Below are positions 5,920 to 11,622 of a stretch of DNA of 11,622 nt, piece by piece. The notes beneath the pieces are model-generated. The model was given only the letters and a program-made list of their open reading frames with translations. It searched no databases and was not told where the DNA came from. This DNA is from PHAA01 sp964584415 (GTDB lineage: Bacteria > Bacillota > Syntrophomonadia > Syntrophomonadales > Syntrophomonadaceae): NCBI GenBank assembly GCA_964584415.1, contig CAZOZX010000063.1, forward strand, positions 1-11,622, given 5' to 3'. Within the stretch, counting starts at the first letter, position 1; the number at the start of each line of letters is the position of its first letter. Both the position numbers and the translations under genes were made by a program.

Positions 5920-6546
5920 ATGGACAGACAGCAAATATTTGGTGAATTTAATGAACACTTGATCACCGACAATTGCCCATCAGCATTTTTTAGAGAAGTC
6001 GCTAGCAGCGGTTGGCTGGAGAGAGATTATCCGTTCACTTTCTTAGGCCAACTTCAGAGTATACAACAATCACCGGAGTTCCATCCCGAGGGAAATGTTT
6101 GGGAACATACAATGTTGGTAGTTGACCAGGCTGCAAAAGCCAGATATATGAGTGATAATCCCAGGGTATTTATGTGGGCAGCTCTCCTGCATGATTTAGG
6201 CAAAATCACTACAACCAAGATTCGACGCGGGAGAATAACCGCTTATGACCATGATCGCGATGGCGCCCAGCTAGCCGCTGATTTTTTGCAGGAACTTTGT
6301 GATGATCAAGTATTTATCCATGGCGTAACCAAATTAATAAGATGGCACATGCAGCCTTTATATGTAAATAAAAGACTGCCTTTTGCCGATATTGACAAGA
6401 TGCTGTCAGACATATCGCTGCATGAAATAGCCTTATTTTCACTATGCGATCGCTTGGGGCGTGGTAATATGAGTTACAGTATGCGAATGACAGAGTTGGA
6501 TAACATGGAATCCTTTATTAAGGAATGTGAGCGAATCGAAAATTAG
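5920..6546 (+). CDS. Stand-alone HD-domain phosphohydrolase
   Basis: A 208-aa metal-dependent HD-superfamily protein, probably a cytoplasmic phosphohydrolase; substrate unknown. Visible motif residues: H63 (NVWEHTMLVVDQ), H91-D92 (ALLHDLGKITTT), H111-D112 (AYDHDRDGA), H143 (RWHMQPLY) and D177 (CDRLGRG). The arrangement HPEGNVWEHTM...HDLGK...HMQPL...CDRLGRG resembles the HD domain at the C-terminus of the E. coli-type CCA-adding tRNA nucleotidyltransferase, but no nucleotidyltransferase domain precedes it. The open frame runs upstream to 5809; ATG 5920 is chosen because AGGAG lies 10 nt before it and the upstream 37 codons are hydrophobic and AT-rich and overlap the divergent control region. 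It is the only plus-strand gene. It runs divergently from asnB and converges on the HAD phosphatase gene, with 8 bp between stops. The superfamily is secure; activity on 2',3'-cyclic nucleotides or RNA ends is only suggested by the CCA-enzyme likeness. Confidence 0.88.
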   Translation: MDRQQIFGEFNEHLITDNCPSAFFREVASSGWLERDYPFTFLGQLQSIQQSPEFHPEGNVWEHTMLVVDQAAKARYMSDNPRVFMWAALLHDLGKITTTKIRRGRITAYDHDRDGAQLAADFLQELCDDQVFIHGVTKLIRWHMQPLYVNKRLPFADIDKMLSDISLHEIALFSLCDRLGRGNMSYSMRMTELDNMESFIKECERIEN

Positions 6547-6554
6547 GAATTCCA

Positions 6555-7217
6555 TCAGGAGATTATTCGCCAACCTTTTTTCATGGCATAAGTCATGAGC
6601 TCAGCATCAGGTCTGACTGCGATCTTTTCCCCTACGGTTTCCATAATATAGATATCGGTGTAACTGTCCCCGTAGGCACGACTGGATTCCCACTCCACCT
6701 CCCGGTTAGAAAAGGCTTGCCGAAGCATATCTCGTTTGCTTAGACCATCCACAAAGTTGGTTTCCTGCTTAGAATCATAAACTTCGTCTATAAAAGTCAG
6801 TTGGGCGCCGAGGGCAGTATCAATGCTCAGATCGTCCGCAACAATATTTAATAGCTCGATATAGGATCCTGATACCAATACACAGTGGTATCCTTGCAGC
6901 TGAGCTTGCCTTATTTCGGCGAGAACTTTCCGGTTAAAATTCTTCTTCAGAAACGGGTAAGCCAGGCGGAAAAAAGTCATAACCTCCTGGCGGCTCATAT
7001 TTTCATATATCCTATTAAAGCAATTGAATGCCTTCTCTTTCATAGCTTCCCGGGATATTATTTTCATTTTGTATGAAACCAAAACCGGGATAACCGAAAT
7101 CCAGACCAAGGCATACTTGAGGAAAGAACGGCCCTGGCGAATCCATTCTGATCCCAGAGCAGGCAGAGTATCCTTAGTCAAAAGAGTACCATCGAAATCA
7201 AATACTGCCAGCTTCAT
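6555..7217 (-). CDS. HAD superfamily (subfamily IB) phosphatase
   Basis: A 220-aa haloacid dehalogenase-type phosphatase related to the phosphoserine phosphatase branch (HAD-IB). Motif I is FDFDGT with the nucleophile D7 and acid D9, motif II is LVSGS (S116), motif III is probably K161 (LSKRD), and motif IV is AYGDSYTD (D184, D188). A hydrophobic stretch at about 33-50 (FLKYALVWISVIPVLVSY) belongs to the helical cap seen in this subfamily; it is probably not a true membrane anchor. ATG 7217 is preferred over one 9 codons upstream because it gives the standard MKLAVFDFDGTL start with AGAGG about 8 nt before it. The gene converges on the HD gene and sits behind the DUF4363 terminator, so it is probably its own unit. 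The substrate cannot be told from sequence: phosphoserine is possible, but this branch also contains lipid- and sugar-phosphate phosphatases. Confidence 0.85.
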   Translation of the reverse strand: MKLAVFDFDGTLLTKDTLPALGSEWIRQGRSFLKYALVWISVIPVLVSYKMKIISREAMKEKAFNCFNRIYENMSRQEVMTFFRLAYPFLKKNFNRKVLAEIRQAQLQGYHCVLVSGSYIELLNIVADDLSIDTALGAQLTFIDEVYDSKQETNFVDGLSKRDMLRQAFSNREVEWESSRAYGDSYTDIYIMETVGEKIAVRPDAELMTYAMKKGWRIIS

Positions 7218-7270
7218 AAATAACCTCTTTTTAATCTGGATCATTTACTATTCTAACAGACCACAAAATC

Positions 7271-7308
7271 AAAAAACCCACAATGATTTATAAAAATCAG
7301 GGTGGGTT
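7271..7308 (-). terminator. Intrinsic terminator after the DUF421-DUF4363 pair
   Basis: An outer stem AACCCAC/G(T)GGGTT (7275-7281 with 7302-7308) and an inner 6-bp stem TGATTT/AAATCA (7284-7289 with 7294-7299) are separated by a small internal loop. The minus-strand tail is TTTTTTGATTTTG. It lies 35 nt after the DUF4363 stop. Confidence 0.8.
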
Positions 7309-7342
7309 ATATAAACATAAATACAATACTAAGCTAGAGGTT

Positions 7343-7723
7343 TTATAATATGTTTTCCAGATTTATTTTTTCTTTGCGGGGGATATGTTCTACCATCAAC
7401 CGAATCTCCGACAGTTGGCCCATAGCTAAGGGGTTGTCGCCGGAAGAAACATATTCTTTAAAACGGGCCATGGCGAATTCGATATTATCCATCTCCTGAT
7501 GTTCTAGAAATACAGGCCACCATTTTGCTTCCTTTTTCCAGGTCTTATCAAGTTTTTCAGTCTCAGTAATTGCCATAGGCCAATCGTTATCTGTTATTTC
7601 TATACTCACCAATTCCATTTGCTGGATCAGCACCATAGATGAATGTTGTAATTCGTGGTTAATCCACATGCCTCCGGAAATAATAAGAATTAAAATAACT
7701 AAAACGCTTCCCAGTAGTTTCAT
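7343..7723 (-). CDS. DUF4363 family membrane-anchored protein
   Basis: A 126-aa protein of unknown function. Residues 3-20 form one hydrophobic segment at the N-terminus (signal anchor or uncleaved signal), and the rest is a helical, mostly charged domain presumably outside the membrane. The segment around 62-83, WKKEAKWWPVFLEHQEMDNIEF, with its paired tryptophans and the H-x-E-x-D-x-I-E pattern, is typical of DUF4363 as I know it. The family commonly accompanies DUF421 proteins, as here: AAGGAG overlaps the DUF421 stop (TGATAAGGAG), and the start codon follows 12 nt later, a slightly long spacing. The pair probably forms one operon with coupled translation, ending in the terminator at 7271-7308. 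A shared role in membrane or spore-envelope physiology is inference from the DUF421 partner. Confidence 0.78.
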   Translation of the reverse strand: MKLLGSVLVILILIISGGMWINHELQHSSMVLIQQMELVSIEITDNDWPMAITETEKLDKTWKKEAKWWPVFLEHQEMDNIEFAMARFKEYVSSGDNPLAMGQLSEIRLMVEHIPRKEKINLENIL

Positions 7724-7742
7724 ATCCGGTCAAGACTCCTTA

Positions 7743-8474
7743 TCAGCTTTTGGGGGGCATTGATTTTAGTTGATAATAAAATTGGCCATGACTATCGAGG
7801 GTGGCAAACAATACATCCTTGACTGAGTTAATACCTGACTTAATCAATTCGTTCTGCATCCAAGCTTGCTCTTTATTTGCCTTGACCAAATTTTCTTCAA
7901 TCACCTGACCATCGATAATAATAGTAACAGGCAATCCCTCATATTCTGGGGCTATATTAAAGTCTTTTGGTTGAACTGGTCGCTTGTCTGATTTTAGAAT
8001 CAGGCTTAATTGTCCGCTGGTTTCCAGGATTGCATATTCTACATCGGCTACGTCCGGCACTCCCTTTTCACGCAACTGTTCCAGCAGATCATTTAAGTTA
8101 TAGCGCAGCCTGCATAGTTCAGATTCCAGGATACGTGAATTCTCAATTAGCACACTGGGTTTTCCGCAGATAAAGCCTCTGGCCTTTTCGCTTTTCAAAG
8201 AAATAAAGGAAAGGGTAATTTCAGCGGTTACAAGAATAAAGATGGGTACCAGTCCATTAAAAAGAGGAATCCCGGTATTCTGCATGGGAATCGAGGCCAG
8301 CTCCGAAATCATTATTATGACCACCAGTTCATAGGGTTGCAGTTGCCCAATTTGCCTCTTGCCCATCAGTCGTAAAAGTACGACAGTCGTTGCATAAAGG
8401 ATTAATGTTCTTATGATAACCAGGATCAAAGTCTGCAGTCTCCTTTGACTAATTATGTCAGGTTCCATTACCAT
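7743..8474 (-). CDS. DUF421 (YetF-like) membrane protein
   Basis: A 243-aa member of the DUF421/YetF family. Three membrane helices occupy roughly residues 13-37, 47-66 and 72-93. A cytosolic domain with the family block ICGKPSVLIENSRILESELCR (102-122) and RYNLNDLLEQLREKGVPD follows, then a second alpha/beta unit (about 180-240, VTIIIDGQVIEENL...) typical of the two-part YetF C-terminus. Some DUF421 proteins of spore formers have been tied to spore membrane properties (2Duf, from memory), but no biochemical role is settled. Neither ATG 8474 nor ATG 8468 has a good Shine-Dalgarno, so the start is uncertain and expression may be low or controlled. It is co-transcribed with the DUF4363 gene 19 bp downstream. 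Family assignment is firm; function is unknown. Confidence 0.87.
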   Translation of the reverse strand: MVMEPDIISQRRLQTLILVIIRTLILYATTVVLLRLMGKRQIGQLQPYELVVIIMISELASIPMQNTGIPLFNGLVPIFILVTAEITLSFISLKSEKARGFICGKPSVLIENSRILESELCRLRYNLNDLLEQLREKGVPDVADVEYAILETSGQLSLILKSDKRPVQPKDFNIAPEYEGLPVTIIIDGQVIEENLVKANKEQAWMQNELIKSGINSVKDVLFATLDSHGQFYYQLKSMPPKS

Positions 8475-8606
8475 TTATAGCTTGTCTAAAGAAGCATTAT
8501 TTATTCCCGATCTTGCGGTGAAGCTCAAGGCTTTTATCCATGCCCCGGCGGCGCATAATTTGATTTTTGTCACTACTCACCACATAAATTGAAGACAGAA
8601 ACAACT

Positions 8607-8634
8607 AAATGGAGGGTCATATAGCCCTCCATTT
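8607..8634. terminator. Strong terminator hairpin after the 9-codon ORF
   Basis: A perfect 10-bp stem AAATGGAGGG/CCCTCCATTT with an 8-nt loop. The minus-strand tail is TTTAGTTGTTT; the plus strand ends in TTTT. It begins 4 nt after the stop of the tiny ORF at 8638-8667 and about 130 nt before DUF421, so it may end a short transcript or attenuate read-through into DUF421. Confidence 0.7.
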
Positions 8635-8637
8635 TCG

Positions 8638-8667
8638 TCAATAGATTGGATTGTCCCAGTCCCACAT
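8638..8667 (-). CDS. Possible 9-residue peptide gene
   Basis: The frame encodes MWDWDNPIY and then TGA. The start codon is preceded by AAAAGGAGG at 9-nt spacing, as good a ribosome-binding site as any in the window, and a strong terminator hairpin begins 4 nt after the stop. Upstream are TTGACA (8732-8727) with a poor -10, and TTGAAA-19 nt-TATAGT (8774-8744). The peptide is acidic, with two Trp and two Asp in a WDWD repeat, and has no signal sequence. It belongs to no family I recognise. It may be a genuine micro-protein, a leader peptide sensing tryptophan supply ahead of DUF421, or chance. Confidence 0.3.
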   Translation of the reverse strand: MWDWDNPIY

Positions 8668-8744
8668 TTCTTAACGCCTCCTTTTCCACTTTTATGTACC
8701 CGAACATGACGGCACATTTTTGGTCGTGTCAACGAGGGATTAAT

Positions 8745-8783
8745 ACTATATGGTTTTATAGAGGTGTTTTTTCAACATATAGT
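8745..8783. repeat. Inverted repeat upstream of the 9-codon ORF
   Basis: ACTATATG (8745-8752) and CATATAGT (8776-8783) are perfect 8-bp arms separated by 23 nt. The element overlaps the promoter-like TTGAAA/TATAGT pair on the minus strand, so it could be an operator or an RNA stem. The arms are AT-rich and chance is not excluded. Confidence 0.35.
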
Positions 8784-8811
8784 TCTACGGAATGTTTCGA
8801 CCTTAGAATAA

Positions 8812-8852
8812 ATAAACAAAGGAAAGGTTTTACCCTCTCCTTTTATGTTTAT
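8812..8852 (-). terminator. Terminator after the phasin-like gene
   Basis: An imperfect hairpin pairs ATAAACA with TGTTTAT and AAGGAAAGG with CCTCTCCTT (one mismatch and a small bulge), with a TTTTAC loop. The minus-strand tail is T-rich (TTTGTTTATTTATT). It starts about 26 nt after the stop at 8878. Confidence 0.6.
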
Positions 8853-8877
8853 ATATACTTTTGTCGATAAATGCCGA

Positions 8878-9216
8878 CTACTTTTTGGAAAGTTCCCCTA
8901 CTTTTTGGGTTATATCCTTGGTTAGGCTCTGGGTAGTCTGATTAAACTGGTCAAAACCGGTCACCATGGAATCTTCCATGAATCTCATCAGCTGCATCTG
9001 ATTCTGGCGCATTTGTTTAGCCATTTCTTCCATTTGTTTTAGGAATTCCTGCCGTGCTGATCTGGCCATATCCAGTTGACTTCTGGTAATGCTATCGATT
9101 TGGTCGGCATTGGTATTGATAGAATTAAGCCCTGTTATCCACATGTCCCAAATCCTATCAGCTGCACTGTTGAACATTTCCATGCCCTTGGCCACATTTT
9201 CTTTGTTGTCTGCCAT
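8878..9216 (-). CDS. Phasin-like coiled-coil protein
   Basis: A 112-aa soluble, almost wholly helical protein rich in Met and Gln (EFLKQMEEMAKQMRQNQMQL, 57-76), with no signal peptide or cysteine. An N-terminal helix (about 8-30, NVAKGMEMFNSAADRIWDMW) is followed by a long amphipathic helix (about 35-85) and a C-terminal helix ending VGELSKK. This make-up is like phasins, which coat polyhydroxyalkanoate granules, and like the small PhaE/PhaR-type subunits of PHA synthases. That is a resemblance of composition, not a motif match. No PHA synthase gene lies nearby. The start is firm: AAGGAGGG about 7 nt before ATG. A good promoter lies upstream and a terminator follows, so it is a single-gene unit and probably well expressed. 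It could instead be a generic coiled-coil structural protein. Confidence 0.6.
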   Translation of the reverse strand: MADNKENVAKGMEMFNSAADRIWDMWITGLNSINTNADQIDSITRSQLDMARSARQEFLKQMEEMAKQMRQNQMQLMRFMEDSMVTGFDQFNQTTQSLTKDITQKVGELSKK

Positions 9217-9343
9217 CCTGTACCCTCCTTCTTACTTTAAAATGTCCTGATTTCAAACTAGAGTGGAGATAACCTTTTCGCACCTTCGAGAAAAAAGGCT
9301 TTTACATATTTTGTACACTTTGGCTAATCTTAACCTAAATTAA

Positions 9344-9367
9344 ATCCATTATTATTCATAATTGGAT
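9344..9367 (-). terminator. Weak hairpin after metK
   Basis: ATCCA/TGGAT with an inner TTAT/ATAA pairing lies about 30 nt after the metK stop, and the minus-strand tail reads TTTAATTT. The stem is short and AT-rich, and overlaps the -10 box of the candidate promoter for the next gene, so termination here is doubtful. Confidence 0.25.
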
Positions 9368-9376
9368 GTTAGTCAA
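9348..9376 (-). promoter_or_regulatory. Promoter of the phasin-like gene
   Basis: TTGACT (9376-9371), a 17-nt spacer and AATAAT (9353-9348), each 5 of 6 to the sigma-A consensus. The predicted start near 9341 leaves a leader of about 125 nt before the gene at 9216. This is the best promoter match I found in the window. Confidence 0.55.
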
Positions 9377-9394
9377 CTGCATGCGTTGTGTTGC

Positions 9395-10579
9395 TCATAT
9401 TTTCGCCGCTGCTCTAAGTAGTCCAGCTTTATCAGTTTTTTCCCAGGGCAAATCCAGTTCACTTCGGCCAAAATGCCCGTAACAAGAAACCTGGCGGTAT
9501 ATTGGCCTTCTCAATCCAAAGTCTCTGATTATAGCACCTGGCCTTAAATCGAAATACTCTTTGATTAGTTCTACAATCAGGTCTTTATCGATTTTTTCGG
9601 TCCCATAGGTATCAATCATTATCGAAACTGGATGAGAGACGCCGATTACGTAACCGAGCTGGATTTCGCATTTGTCAGCCAAACCAGCAGCGACAACGTT
9701 TTTGGCCACATAGCGAGCAGCGTATGTTGCCGACCTGTCCACCTTGGTCGGATCTTTACCAGAAAAAGACCCGCCGCCGTGACGTGCATAACCGCCATAA
9801 GTATCTACGATGATCTTCTTTCCGGTTAAACCGGAATCACCTTGGGGACCACCGATGACAAACCTCCCGGTGGCATTAATATAATATCGGGTATCTTCAT
9901 CAAGTAAATCATCCGGTACCACATACTTGATTACCCGATCAACTATGTCCTCATGTAATTCTTCCTGACTCACGTATTCATCATGTTGACAGGCGATTAC
10001 CACCGAGTCCACTCTTATTGGTTTATTGCCATAGTATTCGACCGTAACCTGAGTTTTGCCATCTGGTCGCAAATAAGGAAGCTCCTTATTTTTCCTAACC
10101 ACTGCCAGTCTCTGCGCTAACTTATGGGCTAGTGATATAGGCATAGGCATTAGTTCCGGTGTCTCATTGCAGGCAAAGCCAAACATAATTCCCTGGTCAC
10201 CTGCACCTAAGCGGTCTATTTCATCACCGGCATCTTCCCTGTATTCCATCGAAACATTGACCCCTACCGCGATGTCGGCCGATTGTTCGTCAATGCCGGG
10301 AAGCACGGCACAGGCATCTCCATCGAAGCCAAACTTTGCGTTGGTATAACCAATGTCATTGATAATTTGCCGGGCAACCTGAGGGATATCCACATTGCTA
10401 CTGGTCGTTATCTGCCCAATAATCAGGACCAACCCGGTGCTGATCGAAGCTTCACAGGCTACCCTGGCGTTAGGGTCCTGGGCTAAAATGGCGTCCAGGA
10501 TTCCATCCGTAATTTGGTCACAGACTTTGTCAGGATGGCCTTCGGTCACAGATTCAGATGTGAAAAACCATTTACTCAT
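9395..10579 (-). CDS. metK: S-adenosylmethionine synthetase
   Basis: Methionine adenosyltransferase: makes S-adenosylmethionine from methionine and ATP, in the cytoplasm. The 394-aa protein has the normal length and all the main motifs: FTSESVTEGHPDKVCDQ at 6-22 with H15 and D17, GAGDQGIMFGFACNET (125-140), INATGRFVIGGPQGDSGLTG (234-252), and the phosphate-binding loop GGGSFSGKDPTKVDRS (268-283). The start is preceded by AAGGGGG. No SAM riboswitch is visible upstream; only 40 bp separate it from the sufB-like stop, and although TATAAT occurs there, no -35 box is well placed. Co-transcription with the sufB-like gene is therefore likely. The C-terminal HFGRSELDLPWEKTDKAGLLR is intact. Identification is secure. 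Confidence 0.98.
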   Translation of the reverse strand: MSKWFFTSESVTEGHPDKVCDQITDGILDAILAQDPNARVACEASISTGLVLIIGQITTSSNVDIPQVARQIINDIGYTNAKFGFDGDACAVLPGIDEQSADIAVGVNVSMEYREDAGDEIDRLGAGDQGIMFGFACNETPELMPMPISLAHKLAQRLAVVRKNKELPYLRPDGKTQVTVEYYGNKPIRVDSVVIACQHDEYVSQEELHEDIVDRVIKYVVPDDLLDEDTRYYINATGRFVIGGPQGDSGLTGKKIIVDTYGGYARHGGGSFSGKDPTKVDRSATYAARYVAKNVVAAGLADKCEIQLGYVIGVSHPVSIMIDTYGTEKIDKDLIVELIKEYFDLRPGAIIRDFGLRRPIYRQVSCYGHFGRSELDLPWEKTDKAGLLRAAAKI

Positions 10580-10619
10580 TCCCCTGCCCCCTTTTTATAA
10601 GTATAGAATTATAAGCATC

Positions 10620-11537
10620 CTATTTTAGAAATCCCTTTAAGACGGCCTGTTCGGCTTCCGCCTCACTCATTCCAAAACACATCAACTTGATTAGCTGCTC
10701 GGATGCGATCTTGCCAATAGCAGCCTCGTGAATAAGCTGTGCATCGGTATGGAAGGCTGTAATTTTGGGACTTGATGATACTTCGGCTTCATCCATTATT
10801 ATGGAATCACATTGTATATGTCCAAAACAACGAGCATGTCCATACATGTTGAGGTGAAACTCCTGTTTGGATTTGTCCTGGGCAACGGATCTGGATATAA
10901 CTTGGGCAGTTGCGTCTTCTCCGTCCAGTTCCACAGTTATATTGGACTCCGCAGTCTGACTCTGATATGTAAGCAGTCGCTCGGACACCGTTAACCGCGC
11001 GTTCTTTTGCAGACGAACCTCGGTCTCTCGCAAGCTGCGATCTACGCCTTTTATCTGCACCATTTCTATTACTGCTGATCCACCCTCTTCAATCTCAAAG
11101 ATTGTCTTGGGATTTAATATCCTGGCCCCGCTGCCATCACCCTCACCATAATGTTTCTCTATATACTTTACATGGGCGCCTCTGCGGACAAAGAATTGGT
11201 GAATCCCATCATGCTGAGCCTTATGGCTGCTGGGATTGTGAATGCCGCAACCGGCAATAATGAGTACATCCGCTTCTTCACCTATTTCAAAGGTATTATA
11301 GACCAGATCCTCCATTCCTTCCGACAATATTACGGGAATATGAACGCTCTCGCCTCTGGTCCCTGGTTTTATGATTATATTTATACCCGGCTTGTCTTCC
11401 TTTGTCTCAATTTTAATATTGTCTGTAATTCGCCTTTCGATACCCTGTCCATTTTTCCGTATATTAATTGCCCCGGGTGGCATCCCGTGCCAGTCCGCCA
11501 CCTGCTCCAACAATTTGACATCAGTCGCATCGAGCAT
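10620..11537 (-). CDS. sufB: SufB/SufD-family Fe-S cluster scaffold protein
   Basis: A 305-aa SufB/SufD-family protein, the short type found in clostridia and archaea, where one such protein works with the ATPase SufC to build iron-sulfur clusters. Seen: the beta-helix core with a clear acidic EIEEGGSAVIEMVQIKG region (148-164), and the C-terminal signature GHIQCDSIIMD (239-249) followed by LIHEAAIGKIASEQLIKLMCFGMSEAEAEQAVLKGF. By comparison with E. coli SufB from memory, C243 matches the conserved cluster-assembly cysteine of the QCDS motif, and H270-E271 the HEA motif. The E. coli-like N-terminal extension is missing, as usual for this type. The start has GGGGAGG at 8-nt spacing. metK follows 40 bp later. 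The expected partner sufC is not recognisable in the 85 bp upstream. The family is firm; sufB is preferred over sufD because the cysteine is kept. Confidence 0.88.
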   Translation of the reverse strand: MLDATDVKLLEQVADWHGMPPGAINIRKNGQGIERRITDNIKIETKEDKPGINIIIKPGTRGESVHIPVILSEGMEDLVYNTFEIGEEADVLIIAGCGIHNPSSHKAQHDGIHQFFVRRGAHVKYIEKHYGEGDGSGARILNPKTIFEIEEGGSAVIEMVQIKGVDRSLRETEVRLQKNARLTVSERLLTYQSQTAESNITVELDGEDATAQVISRSVAQDKSKQEFHLNMYGHARCFGHIQCDSIIMDEAEVSSSPKITAFHTDAQLIHEAAIGKIASEQLIKLMCFGMSEAEAEQAVLKGFLK

Positions 11538-11622
11538 TTTTTATACCTCCCCATGGACAATTTGGCCGGCAACGGCATTCTGCATCCAACCGTTTAATAT
11601 CATTAAGAATGCTGTCCCGATT
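11521..11622 (-). other. 3' end of an upstream gene, frame uncertain
   Basis: The last 85 bp before the sufB-like start probably carry the end of another minus-strand gene cut by the window edge. Two frames remain open. One ends IVHGEV at TAA 11543-11541, just before the sufB start codon. The other runs 33 codons, contains LDAECRCRPNCPW (three Cys close together) and ends at TGA 11523-11521, overlapping the sufB start by 17 nt. Neither resembles the usual SufC C-terminus as I know it. Coding is likely from context; identity is unknown. Confidence 0.35.

Larger units (their letters stand above)
8475..8877. other. Gene-poor region between the phasin-like gene and DUF421
   Basis: This 403-bp stretch has no ordinary gene. 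In minus-strand order it holds the terminator of the phasin-like gene (8812-8852), an 8-bp inverted repeat (8745-8783), a perfect TTGACA box (8732-8727) with only a poor -10 after it, a 9-codon ORF with a strong ribosome-binding site (8667-8638), a second strong hairpin (8607-8634), and about 130 nt of unmarked leader before DUF421. Confidence 0.6.

Noticed and set aside
7046..7120. Hydrophobic stretch in the HAD protein as a membrane helix
   Set aside because: It sits in the cap-domain position of HAD-IB proteins and the flanking catalytic motifs require a soluble fold.
8497..8583. Short minus-strand frame ending MDKSLELHRKIGNK, loosely like a Spo0E-type peptide
   Set aside because: It has no Shine-Dalgarno, would need a GTG start or an internal ATG, is under 30 residues, and lacks the SQELD signature.
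11151..11597. 148-codon plus-strand ORF opposite the sufB-like gene
   Set aside because: It is antisense to a clearly conserved gene, and the translation has no recognisable domain.

Overview
The window reads as a chromosomal segment of a low-to-mid-GC Gram-positive anaerobe (Bacillota, class Clostridia). The grounds are purine-rich Shine-Dalgarno sites before most genes, intrinsic terminators after most transcription units, a short alpha-type glutamine synthetase, a stand-alone SufB/SufD-type scaffold, and the clostridial/bacillar DUF421-DUF4363 pair. A phasin-like protein would fit a polyhydroxyalkanoate-storing lineage such as the Syntrophomonadaceae, but that placement is inference. Eleven complete genes of ordinary size are visible; all but one lie on the minus strand.

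Reading the minus strand in its direction of transcription (right to left): an iron-sulfur scaffold gene (sufB-like, 11537-10620) is followed closely by S-adenosylmethionine synthetase (metK, 10579-9395). Next comes a small phasin-like coiled-coil protein (9216-8878) with a good promoter and its own terminator. A 403-bp stretch without an ordinary gene follows; it holds a possible 9-codon ORF with a strong ribosome-binding site and a terminator directly after it. Then come a DUF421 membrane protein and a DUF4363 protein (8474-7343), with overlapping stop and ribosome-binding site, and a terminator. A HAD-IB phosphatase (7217-6555) converges on the only plus-strand gene, a stand-alone HD hydrolase (5920-6546).

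The left half is a nitrogen-assimilation block on the minus strand: asnB (5761-3935), then a 526-bp non-coding leader, then glnA (3408-2080), glnK (1991-1653) and amtB (1510-167). AmtB brings in ammonium, the PII protein GlnK can gate it, GlnA fixes ammonium into glutamine, and AsnB uses glutamine as amide donor for asparagine. The control regions are the most unusual part. A 45-nt near-perfect hairpin ends three bases before the asnB Shine-Dalgarno, a terminator-like hairpin lies in the glnA leader, and another lies between glnK and amtB. Two proteins lack classical control residues: GlnK has His at the position of the uridylylated Tyr51, and GlnA has Asp where Bacillus subtilis has the glutamine-feedback Arg62.

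I see no CRISPR array, insertion sequence, tRNA, rRNA, phage gene or clear new multi-gene system. The candidates for something undescribed are the leader structures and the tiny ORFs.
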